Positions 47,411 to 55,727 of a stretch of 64,000 bases of DNA are shown here, piece after piece; position 1 is the stretch's first letter; each line of letters opens with the position of its first letter. The DNA is from Antonospora locustae (lineage: Eukaryota > Microsporidia). The notes under the pieces were generated by a model that ran no database searches, had not been told where the DNA came from, and was given only the letters and a program-made list of their open reading frames with translations. The stretch covers positions 62,001 to 126,000 of the forward strand of contig CM017459.1 in assembly GCA_007674295.1 (NCBI GenBank). The letters are read 5' to 3'. The translations under genes and the position numbers were made by a program.

Positions 47411-50400
47411 ATGTTCTACAAACATCGCAATTTGATGCTAAGAGGCTATCTGTATCCGGTATATCTGCTGCCTGCAGTTGCATATGTGTACGGAGTATGT
47501 CACCCAGTATTCCTGTTTATCTTGTTGACGTCGGTGCTTCTATTTCTGTCCACGTTCTGGTCATACAGAGCATACATTGTCCTGAGTTTGAAGAAGACAA
47601 AGCAGCTTCCAACGCTTATTCTGTATGGAAGAAAGCTATGCACGATAAAAAACTCTGCCTTTTACTTTCAAAGAGAAAAGTATGTCATCGATGACTACAA
47701 GGTTGAGAAAGTGGCTGTAGATACGGGAAAGACGTTTCACTTCTTCAACACACACAAACCGATAATACCAGAGCGCCTATACAAGCACTTTGACAAGAAC
47801 GAGTTCAAAATAAGTCCACCCAGCTTCATCAAACTGCTTGGCGAGCACATGGTGGCACCTTTCTTTGTGTTTCAGATTTTCTGTGGCATTCTCTGGTGCC
47901 TGGACGAGTACATATACCATGCACTGATCACACTGATTATGCTTGTGCTCTTTGAGATGGGCGTGGTTTATCAGCGCATCATTACGATGAAGGAGTTTCG
48001 ACAAATGAATCTAAGACCAACGGAGATAAAGCTCCTCAAAAGACCCATAGCTAAGCATGTTCAGAGAAGCGGTGAAAGTAACGGCAAAAAGACACAAGTA
48101 AGTGTGAGCGATACAGCGCCTTACACCATTAGCTCAAGGGATCTTGTTCCTGGTGACATTATAGAGATCGAAAGCTCTGGAATACAGGTACCCTGCGACT
48201 TAGTTCTGCTGAAGGGAACCTGTGCGGTGAACGAGGCAATGCTTACTGGAGAGTCCATTCCGTTCACCAAGGAGGACATATCAGAGAGAAACGGAAATGA
48301 GGTGCTGTGTTACAAAGCTGATAAGAGGCACATACTGTTTGGCGGGACCGAGATTGTGAAGACAGATGGCCTGACGTGCTATGTTCTGCAAACCGGTTTC
48401 AGCACTCAACAAGGAGAGCTTATCCGGAAGATGATGTGCAGCGAGAACGTTGTTACTGCAAACAACTGGGAGGCGTTTCTGTTCATACTCTTTCTCCTCT
48501 TTTTCGCAGTTCTAGCATCTATCTACTCATATTTGAACAGTGTGAGGCTGGGAAAGTCATCTTACAAAATAATGCTAGAGATTATTCTGATACTAACCAA
48601 CGTAGTTCCTCCTGAGCTTCCTATGGAACTTACAATTGCTGTGAATGCATCTCTCCAGAGTCTGATGCGAATAGGAATATTCTGCCTGGAACCCTTTCGA
48701 ATACCAATTGCAGGAAAGGTTGATGTATGCTGCTTTGATAAGACAGGAACGCTTACAGAAAGCACACTGACTGTTGCACGAATAGTCACAAGCGGAGATT
48801 CATTGTCCGAAAACGCAGTGTGCAGCGACGACAAAGAGGCGTCAAGCAGCTTTTTTGCAAGAATAGAGAACCCGCGAGGCGCACAGCCCGACAAGGTTGC
48901 ACGGGTTATTGGTGTATGTCACTCTCTGATAAAAATTAGAAACACCATGAGTGGCGACTCACTAGAGGCTAGTGCGTTTCGATACAAGAAAATAGAGCTG
49001 ATTGACGACAATACCGCCAGACACGGAACAGAGACGTTCAAGACAATCAAGAGATACAGCTTCAGCAGCTCGCTAAGAAGGATGACATGTGTAGGTGAAT
49101 TGAACTCAAGGCGGTTTGTTGCCATGAAGGGCGCTCCCGAGGTTGTAAGGCACTATCTGAAAAACATTCCGGAAAGCTATAGCGAGTACGAAGTGTTCGC
49201 AAGATCAGGGTTCAGGGTGTTGGCCTTGGCCTACAAGGACCTAAACACCAAAATATTCATTAGAGACGAGATCGAAAAGGAGTTGACGTTTGTAGGGTTC
49301 ATCCTCTACGAATGCAAGATGAAGCTTGATGCGTTGACCACTGTGAGAGAGCTTACTGGCTCAAACCATAAGGTTGTCATGATAACAGGTGACAATCTTC
49401 TAACTGCACAGTGCGTAGCAAGCAAGCTAGGACTAACCGGAGAAGGGGTAGAAGGCGAAGGCATTGACTTGCTTCTGAAGGAGGACAGCGAGGCCTCTGA
49501 CTCCTGCGTGAAGAGCAGGGCTAAGGATGCACAAAAGAAAAAGGGCACCGCAAATGATACTCGCACTAACGACCACATTAGCAGATTTTGGCAGGTCAGT
49601 GTGTTTGCAAGAGCAGACCCAAAACAGAAAGAGATGATCATTGAACGATACAAGGTAAAGGGATTCATTACACTCATGTGTGGAGACGGGACGAACGATG
49701 TGGGTGCTCTGAAGGCTGCACACATCGGTGTGGCAATCGTGGACGGAAACTTCAGAGCAAGCGTAAATAAGGTAGAGGACATGAAAATCAAGATGGGCGA
49801 TGCGAGTGTTGCTGCGCCCTTCACTGTGAAAACAGGAAATCTGCACTCTGTATTGGATATTATCAGGCAGGGGAGGTCTGCTTTAGTCACTACAATCCAG
49901 ATGTACAAGATACTTGCTCTGAACAGCCTCATCACTGCATTCTCGCTGAGTGTCCTCGACGCGATGGGTGTCAGGTTTAGCGATGTGCAGATGACTGTGT
50001 CTGGAATTCTTCTTGCGTTTTCATTCATGTTTTTGACAACCTCAAAGCCCCAGCGCAAAATAAGCAAGAACAGGCCACTTGCGAACATATTCAACTTATA
50101 CACAATTGTGTCCATTCTGTTGCAGACGTTGGTGCACATATGCACCTACTACCTTGTCATAGGTATCGTAAATGCAAGGGAGGTAACTGTCTATAGTGAG
50201 AAATTCGTTCCATCGCTTATGAACTCGGTGTTGTTTCTTGTCGCATCGCAGCAGCAGGTTTCCACATTCATAATCAACTACATTGGAAGGCCATTTCGAG
50301 AGTCGATGCTCGAGAACAAACCCCTGACTATATGTATGACAGGTTTGTGCTTCTTCATTGCCATGCTAGTGTTCCAGACAAAAGAAGACTTCGTCAGAAC

Positions 50401-50518
50401 AATGGAAATCGTGTCTTTTGACAGAGAAATGAAGCTCAGAATATGCAAGATCATGGGAACTAACTTTTTTGCATGTCTCGCGGTTGAAAGGTTGTGCTTT
50501 TATCTGTTCATGCTTTAA
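47411..50518 (+). CDS. SPF1: P5A-type ATPase Spf1/ATP13A1
   Basis: A 1035-aa ER membrane ATPase, known to remove mis-inserted transmembrane helices. It has N-terminal membrane segments (LYPVYLLPAVAYVYG, FLFILLTSVLLFL), the actuator TGES in AMLTGESIPF, and the P5A-specific motif PPELPMELTIAVN in membrane segment 4. The phosphorylation loop is DKTGTLTE, with MITGDN, GDGTNDVGALKAAHIGVAI, and six C-terminal membrane segments. All catalytic residues are present. It is shorter than yeast Spf1 (1215 aa). The ATG follows TTTTTACCCCCAGA. Confidence 0.95.
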   Translation: MFYKHRNLMLRGYLYPVYLLPAVAYVYGVCHPVFLFILLTSVLLFLSTFWSYRAYIVLSLKKTKQLPTLILYGRKLCTIKNSAFYFQREKYVIDDYKVEKVAVDTGKTFHFFNTHKPIIPERLYKHFDKNEFKISPPSFIKLLGEHMVAPFFVFQIFCGILWCLDEYIYHALITLIMLVLFEMGVVYQRIITMKEFRQMNLRPTEIKLLKRPIAKHVQRSGESNGKKTQVSVSDTAPYTISSRDLVPGDIIEIESSGIQVPCDLVLLKGTCAVNEAMLTGESIPFTKEDISERNGNEVLCYKADKRHILFGGTEIVKTDGLTCYVLQTGFSTQQGELIRKMMCSENVVTANNWEAFLFILFLLFFAVLASIYSYLNSVRLGKSSYKIMLEIILILTNVVPPELPMELTIAVNASLQSLMRIGIFCLEPFRIPIAGKVDVCCFDKTGTLTESTLTVARIVTSGDSLSENAVCSDDKEASSSFFARIENPRGAQPDKVARVIGVCHSLIKIRNTMSGDSLEASAFRYKKIELIDDNTARHGTETFKTIKRYSFSSSLRRMTCVGELNSRRFVAMKGAPEVVRHYLKNIPESYSEYEVFARSGFRVLALAYKDLNTKIFIRDEIEKELTFVGFILYECKMKLDALTTVRELTGSNHKVVMITGDNLLTAQCVASKLGLTGEGVEGEGIDLLLKEDSEASDSCVKSRAKDAQKKKGTANDTRTNDHISRFWQVSVFARADPKQKEMIIERYKVKGFITLMCGDGTNDVGALKAAHIGVAIVDGNFRASVNKVEDMKIKMGDASVAAPFTVKTGNLHSVLDIIRQGRSALVTTIQMYKILALNSLITAFSLSVLDAMGVRFSDVQMTVSGILLAFSFMFLTTSKPQRKISKNRPLANIFNLYTIVSILLQTLVHICTYYLVIGIVNAREVTVYSEKFVPSLMNSVLFLVASQQQVSTFIINYIGRPFRESMLENKPLTICMTGLCFFIAMLVFQTKEDFVRTMEIVSFDREMKLRICKIMGTNFFACLAVERLCFYLFML

Positions 50519-50781
50519 TACAAGCAAGAGTAAGTTACTTTATCGAAGGTTATCGAAAATAGGTTTCTCTTAGACACTAGCACAAGGCTTGGTATAGGCA
50601 CCTCGCATATGATGTGAATTTGAGCTAGAGATGGGCCTTATGCAAAAGGTAAACGACAGCATAACACCATGTTATTGTACAAAATGTCCTGCTTGGTTAA
50701 ATGCTCAAATCTATCTCTGCAGGTGGCTCATCACAACGTGTATATGTACCTATACAAAATTCTATTTTAAGTAAAACTAAT

Positions 50782-52557
50782 CTATTGCGTTTGCTGTTCT
50801 GTTTCGCTATTTTCCAGACCTAGCCTAAAGTACTTCTCGTCTTTAGTCTCATTCTTTTCCGCTTCTCTTTTTAGGTCGATAATACGTTTCAGTTTTGCTT
50901 TTCTCTCCTTTTCATTGGAGTCCTCGGACGACAGTTCTGTCCGTATTCCATGGTATGTGTTTTCTTTGCTGTGCTCGCCAGGATCTACTGACATATCGAA
51001 ATAGTCATAGTCTCCACTGCCATCCATGCTCTTTTTTCTAATGTTGTGCTTTTCCTTAATATTCTTAGCATTACTGCTTTTTGTTCTTTTACCCTTTTTG
51101 TAGCTGAAGAGCATTCTGGCAAAGTTGTACGGATTTCTTTTGAGGTTAGTCAGAATCTTCTGGGACAACGTTTCGAGTATGTCCATTATGTGAATACTAG
51201 CACTGCATGTGTGCTCTGATAGCATTATAGCGGCTGAACGCATCAGAAACAGATACGATATTTTGAAGAAAAGCCACTCTTTGTTATTTTGCAGCGTGTC
51301 CCTCAAGATATGCATGACCTTATAGAGCGTGCTGCTTTCAATCCAACACACATCGCCGGTGCATGGGGCATGCTCGGTGTATTCAAGAGACTGCATGAGA
51401 TACCTGACGCCATCCTCATTCATCTTGTGTATGGCCTCTGCACAGTCCATCACAATTTCCTTATGCAACTCATTTGCTGTGTAGAGCATATCAATGCCAT
51501 ACAACTCAAACTCAGGGCTTGAAAACCTCTTTAGTACGTCTGGCCTGTACACTGCTTTGAACAAAAACCCTTTGTCAGGGCTGTTTGAGATTTCTTTGAG
51601 CATGTTCAGGTACCCCACTGCACCTGGAAGATCTTTCGCCTCCGAAAGGTATCCAACACCAAGGTAATTTAGGAGATGAAATGGTCTTTTTTCCCCGCCC
51701 TCAGAAGTGCTGCAGTCGCTGTAAAGAGTGTTCAGAGATATGCTGCACATTGGTAAGCTGCGCTGCAGCACTTCTGAGGCGATTTTTCTGTATATATGTT
51801 CAATATGCTTGAATTTGGACACGAACTTCCTGTACTTCATCAGGATTCTTTTGTTCATCACAACCTCTGTGTCAAACTGCCTCCGGGTTATCTCCACCAG
51901 AAGCCCCTGCCTGCCTGACTTTATGCTTGTGTACTTGCTTTCTACCTGCAGGTACTTGGGTGCAACATTGTCCGTCAACATGGACAGAGAGCCTAGTTTG
52001 AAGTAGAAAATGGTATTGTAGAAGATCCAGACCTCCTTTGTGTTTATACAATTGATGAGATAGAAGTATCCTACGTCAAATAAAACATCCAAAATATACG
52101 TGTTTTTGCCTTCCCTGATGAACGAGGTGAATAGCTCTACTATTTTTGGAAGGTCATTGTCCTTGTACTCTGTTATCATTGCATTCCCAATACACTTTGT
52201 TCCAGCGAAAGGCTCGGTGTCCAGCACCACATTAAATCTCTCTGCCTTCGAATTGTAACTATCCTCCTTGCGACCGTAAACATTTTTAAGTATCCAGTAA
52301 ACCCTTTCTGTGAAAAAAAAAGCGGTCTCTTTTCTAAAAAAGAATTCGTCCACACGGACATCGCACTGGTGAATTTTATGAAGAAGAGCCAGTGCAGAGC
52401 TAAAGTTTTCGAGAAGAATAATTGGAACATATCTCATGAGCCCGCACTCAAGTGCCAAAGACGCATTGTTTTCGTTCACCATGTGCGTTACCTCGGCAAT
52501 GTTATTCGGCAGTTTATGCACAAGAGAAAACAGAAGTGCATTTGCATCATCATCCAT
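50782..52557 (-). CDS. Hypothetical protein, 591 aa
   Basis: Not recognised. Residues 1-470 are helical with no membrane segment or enzymatic motif. Residues about 480-591 are highly charged, with basic KKGKRTKSS and lysine/glutamate runs typical of disordered tails. The layout would fit a replication or chromatin factor such as the Timeless/Tof1 group, but I could not align any signature. The start ATG directly follows ATACCC. Confidence 0.65.
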   Translation of the reverse strand: MDDDANALLFSLVHKLPNNIAEVTHMVNENNASLALECGLMRYVPIILLENFSSALALLHKIHQCDVRVDEFFFRKETAFFFTERVYWILKNVYGRKEDSYNSKAERFNVVLDTEPFAGTKCIGNAMITEYKDNDLPKIVELFTSFIREGKNTYILDVLFDVGYFYLINCINTKEVWIFYNTIFYFKLGSLSMLTDNVAPKYLQVESKYTSIKSGRQGLLVEITRRQFDTEVVMNKRILMKYRKFVSKFKHIEHIYRKIASEVLQRSLPMCSISLNTLYSDCSTSEGGEKRPFHLLNYLGVGYLSEAKDLPGAVGYLNMLKEISNSPDKGFLFKAVYRPDVLKRFSSPEFELYGIDMLYTANELHKEIVMDCAEAIHKMNEDGVRYLMQSLEYTEHAPCTGDVCWIESSTLYKVMHILRDTLQNNKEWLFFKISYLFLMRSAAIMLSEHTCSASIHIMDILETLSQKILTNLKRNPYNFARMLFSYKKGKRTKSSNAKNIKEKHNIRKKSMDGSGDYDYFDMSVDPGEHSKENTYHGIRTELSSEDSNEKERKAKLKRIIDLKREAEKNETKDEKYFRLGLENSETEQQTQ

Positions 52558-52671
52558 GGGTATGTGTTTTTTGGTAGTATGCAGCCATTGCTACATAAGT
52601 GTGCAGAAGAAGTGAAATATGGAGCACAGCGAATGCACAGTGCATGATGGACTTCCATGTAGCTGCGATGT

Positions 52672-53151
52672 TTATTGCAGATACAGTCTCATGTCATATG
52701 CATCCTCAACGGGAGAGGCGTAATAATGAAACACAGTTCTGTGGACTACATATCCAAGATGGTGATAGAATCGTATTGCCTTTTCGTTGCTTACTCTGAC
52801 AAACAGGTCAATGAACTTCGCACCGTTTTGGAGGCCGTTCTCCCTGAGAATGTTCATTAGTTGCGCACCAAATCCCAATCTTCTGTACTGCGGAGCCACG
52901 GTTAGCGCCGTAACATGCGCATGGAAGTCTGTGGCTGTCTCGTGCTTGCCTATTAGATACGCAAGCACGGCCCTTGAGTAGAGAAACTGAGACTCGATAG
53001 TACTGACAGAGCACACCTTGTAGCAGTCGTCTGAATGGTGGAGAAGATAGTGCAGATAGTATTCAAACGCGTAGTTCTCCGTTGTGCTGTCCAGATTTGC
53101 CAGGTCAAGTGCGAATATGTCGCTAGGGTAGAAAGGCTCTATAGAGTACAT
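52672..53151 (-). CDS. NAT3: NatB catalytic subunit Naa20
   Basis: A 159-aa GNAT acetyltransferase acting on N-termini Met-Asp, Met-Glu and Met-Asn, including actin and tropomyosin. Family marks: DIFALDLANLDSTTENYAFEYYL at the N-terminus (compare LDP-x-TE-x-Y), HAHVTALTVAPQYRRLGFGAQLM with the acetyl-CoA loop R-R-L-G-F-G, DLFVRVSNEKAIRFYHHLGYVVHRTV, and EDAYDMRL at the end. Length fits (yeast 195 aa). The ATG follows TTTTTACCCCATCA. It shares a 51-base divergent region with Rfc3. Confidence 0.93.
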   Translation of the reverse strand: MYSIEPFYPSDIFALDLANLDSTTENYAFEYYLHYLLHHSDDCYKVCSVSTIESQFLYSRAVLAYLIGKHETATDFHAHVTALTVAPQYRRLGFGAQLMNILRENGLQNGAKFIDLFVRVSNEKAIRFYHHLGYVVHRTVFHYYASPVEDAYDMRLYLQ

Positions 53152-53202
53152 TGATGGGGTAAAAATGAGATTGCATAAAAGATGTGGAGGGAAAGCAGAC
53201 CC

Positions 53203-54135
53203 ATGTCGAAGACATTGTCAGAAAAACACCGACCAGAAACATTTAAAGAAATTGTAGGAAACGACGTAGTGATACGCGCCATAGAAGCACTGGTGCTCAA
53301 GGGAGAGATGCCGCACATGCTTTTTTATGGGCCACCGGGCACAGGGAAGACCACGACCATCCGTGTGATAGCTAGGCAACTGTACAAGTCGCCCCACATG
53401 CATGTTCTGGAGCTCAATGCGTCGGACGACCGAGGCATACAAGTTGTAAGGGAGAGAATAAAGAGCTTTGCGTCGACCGCAATGTCCCAACAGCTCAAGC
53501 TTGTTGTCCTTGACGAAGCAGATTCAATGAGCAGAGACGCACAGAACGCGCTAAGGAGAATAATCGAGGACTTCAGTACAAACACAAGGTTTTGCTTCAT
53601 AGCAAACTATGCAAGCAAGATCATTCCTGCGATTCTCTCGCGCTGCTGCAAGTTTCGGTTTGGGCCTGTTACGAGCAAAATAGAGGAAAGACTTCTTGCA
53701 ATATGCAAGGAAGAGAAGATTAAGGTAGATGAGGAGGGCCTGAGGGCTCTTGTAGACCTTGCTGACGGGGACATGCGAATGCTCATGAACAACCTGGAGG
53801 GTGTGTGCTCGTCATTTGGCACTATCAACAAGGAAAATGTTTTAAGCTTTAGCGGTGCTGTGAATGACGGAGTGTACGAAAGCCTATTCGAGGCTCTGTG
53901 CAAAAAAGGGTTTGACGAGCTGGTCGAGGAGATAGACAGAATAATCAGCAGCTGCATGGTGGATTGCGAGAGCATTCTGAAGAATGTGAGCGTATGTGTC
54001 AGAAAGAGCACAATGCACAACAAGATGCAGATTCTCAAGTGTCTGGGCGACATCGAGTACCGACTTGGGATAGGTTGTTCTCAGTTCGTGCAGTCCAGGG
54101 GTATTGTAGGAATCTTTGTGAAGTACCGCGAGTAG
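53203..54135 (+). CDS. RFC3: Replication factor C subunit 3
   Basis: A 310-aa clamp-loader AAA+ ATPase that loads PCNA. Marks: EKHRPETFKEIVGN, Walker A FYGPPGTGKTTT, the sensor segment LELNASDDRGIQVVRERIK, Walker B VVLDEADSM, QNALRRIIEDF, and the arginine finger SRC motif (LSRCCKF). The A-N-Y-A-S-K segment and overall order fit Rfc3 (human RFC5) best among the small subunits. The start ATG directly follows GCAGACCC; an ATG 7 codons upstream also exists. Confidence 0.88.
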   Translation: MSKTLSEKHRPETFKEIVGNDVVIRAIEALVLKGEMPHMLFYGPPGTGKTTTIRVIARQLYKSPHMHVLELNASDDRGIQVVRERIKSFASTAMSQQLKLVVLDEADSMSRDAQNALRRIIEDFSTNTRFCFIANYASKIIPAILSRCCKFRFGPVTSKIEERLLAICKEEKIKVDEEGLRALVDLADGDMRMLMNNLEGVCSSFGTINKENVLSFSGAVNDGVYESLFEALCKKGFDELVEEIDRIISSCMVDCESILKNVSVCVRKSTMHNKMQILKCLGDIEYRLGIGCSQFVQSRGIVGIFVKYRE

Positions 54136-54284
54136 AGCCCTATGTTTGTTGCCGCACATGGTGCAATGCCCCTGAAAAGCTGTTTTAGCCATGGCAGAAA
54201 ACAGCAGAAATTGCGCATGCTCAATTTGACACAAGGTGCCTTTTCCAAAAGTGAAAGTTTCAAGTGCAGAACAACAAACAAAAG

Positions 54285-55391
54285 ATGGAAGAGAAGGCGG
54301 ACAAGGCCCGTGAAAAGCTCTGCAGCTTCAACATCGATAAGCTCAAGAGCATGAACATTGCCGAGTGCCAAAAGGAGGCAATAGAAAAAATGATGTTTCT
54401 CAGTCAGGAACAGTTTGATGATCTGGTTGAGGACGTGTGCAACGAAATAGATATGAGAAGAAGAAACGAGACCACATATACGCCAAACCCGAGCTTTTCT
54501 GAGAAGCGAAATATGTCATGTAGAAAGCTGAGATGTCTGAACAACGAGAAGTTTTCTAACCTTGTGGTTGACGTTCTTCTAGTTCTGAACCACAGAATTC
54601 CCTCTGCAGAGCACGCCGGAGAAACGTGCGATATGCTGTCTGACTTGGAAAACATTCTGTTAAGTCTCAAACGCGGCAGGACCAGCGAAGAGCGGACGAT
54701 CAGAGAGATAAAGCTCGCTGGCGACTTTCAGCAGAAGACAAAGATATTTATGAAGTACCTGAAGAGCGAATTCAAAAATAATCGCATGGAAACAGGTGTG
54801 ATGGATGTAATGGAGGCGGAGATGAGGAGTTACTTCAGGGGACAGACAGAAGCACAGATGGGTTACATGCTTAAGACAGAGAACTTTCTTGAGTATGCAG
54901 ATAGGCTCAGCGAGGATGTGTCCGCACCTGAGTATGCATACCGCAGAAAGAACATAAAGGAGCTGGTTGATACACGGCCAGAGGGCTACAGACGGCTTGT
55001 AAAGGCGGAGATGTGCCGCATATTTGAGCTTCTTCTTGAGAAACACGATGCTGTAGAAACGGAAAATCCCTCTGCAGCCATGCATGAGGTCACTGTCGAG
55101 CTCATAAATGCACTGGAGAGTTTTGTAAGGGCCTTGAAGCTCGACACAAATGGAAGCAAGGTAGGCGAAGAGGGAATTAGAATGCTTGGCGCTTCAAGCA
55201 GCTTCTACAACAAGCTCAGAAGTACGAATATCGAGGTTGACGACGATATGTACAAAGCATACGAGAGCCAGCAACAGAACATAGAGAGTTCACTTTCAAA
55301 TAGATCCACAGAGCATGGCCTTTTTAATGCGGTCATCGAGTTCACATACTTTTTGAAGGAGTTTCTAACGATTTTAAAGATTGACACATAG
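54285..55391 (+). CDS. SPA2: SHD-domain polarity protein, Spa2/GIT-like
   Basis: A 368-aa protein with two Spa2-homology (SHD) repeats near the N-terminus: LSQEQFDDLVEDVCNEIDMR and KLRCLNNEKFSNLVVDVLL, each with the hallmark L-x-x-x-x-F-x-x-L-x-x-D-V. The rest is helical and may form a bundle near the C-terminus (IEFTYFLKEFLTIL). In yeast Spa2 scaffolds polarised growth and MAPK signalling. No actin-binding or kinase motif is visible. The first ATG is used; there is no CCC signal, so the start is less sure. Confidence 0.7.
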   Translation: MEEKADKAREKLCSFNIDKLKSMNIAECQKEAIEKMMFLSQEQFDDLVEDVCNEIDMRRRNETTYTPNPSFSEKRNMSCRKLRCLNNEKFSNLVVDVLLVLNHRIPSAEHAGETCDMLSDLENILLSLKRGRTSEERTIREIKLAGDFQQKTKIFMKYLKSEFKNNRMETGVMDVMEAEMRSYFRGQTEAQMGYMLKTENFLEYADRLSEDVSAPEYAYRRKNIKELVDTRPEGYRRLVKAEMCRIFELLLEKHDAVETENPSAAMHEVTVELINALESFVRALKLDTNGSKVGEEGIRMLGASSSFYNKLRSTNIEVDDDMYKAYESQQQNIESSLSNRSTEHGLFNAVIEFTYFLKEFLTILKIDT

Positions 55392-55475
55392 CTAGCAAAA
55401 GCAGCGGTACAGATTGCATATAATAAATCTATTAATATAATAGGCTCGCTTGCCTGCTGTTGCCGGGCATTTGGT

Positions 55476-55616
55476 TCATATTGATTTTTTCTGTGACCTC
55501 TTTGGTAAAAAGGCTGTGTCATCTACGTGCTGGATCCTCTGCATCCTTGCCTCAAGCTCCTTTTCCATCTGCACTATCTTCATTTTCAAGACCTTTCTGC
55601 AGAAAGGAAACTGCAT
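55476..55616 (-). CDS. Tiny gene, 46 aa
   Basis: A 46-aa minus-strand protein found only through the start signal: its ATG follows ACAGCCCAT. The sequence begins MQFPFCRKVLK, continues as one charged helix (VQMEKELEARMQRIQH) and ends with a basic tail (KRSQKKSI). The spacing to its divergent neighbour, the Hsp90-family gene (111 bases), is typical. The function is unknown; a small subunit of a larger complex is possible. Confidence 0.5.
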   Translation of the reverse strand: MQFPFCRKVLKMKIVQMEKELEARMQRIQHVDDTAFLPKRSQKKSI

Positions 55617-55727
55617 ATGGGCTGTGTTGCAACATGCAGATGATGTGTATCTACATCCTCACCCCTATCCGCCAATCAGATCGCATGAAAAAATTAAGAT
55701 TATAATAATGCATAAACAAAAAAGCCC

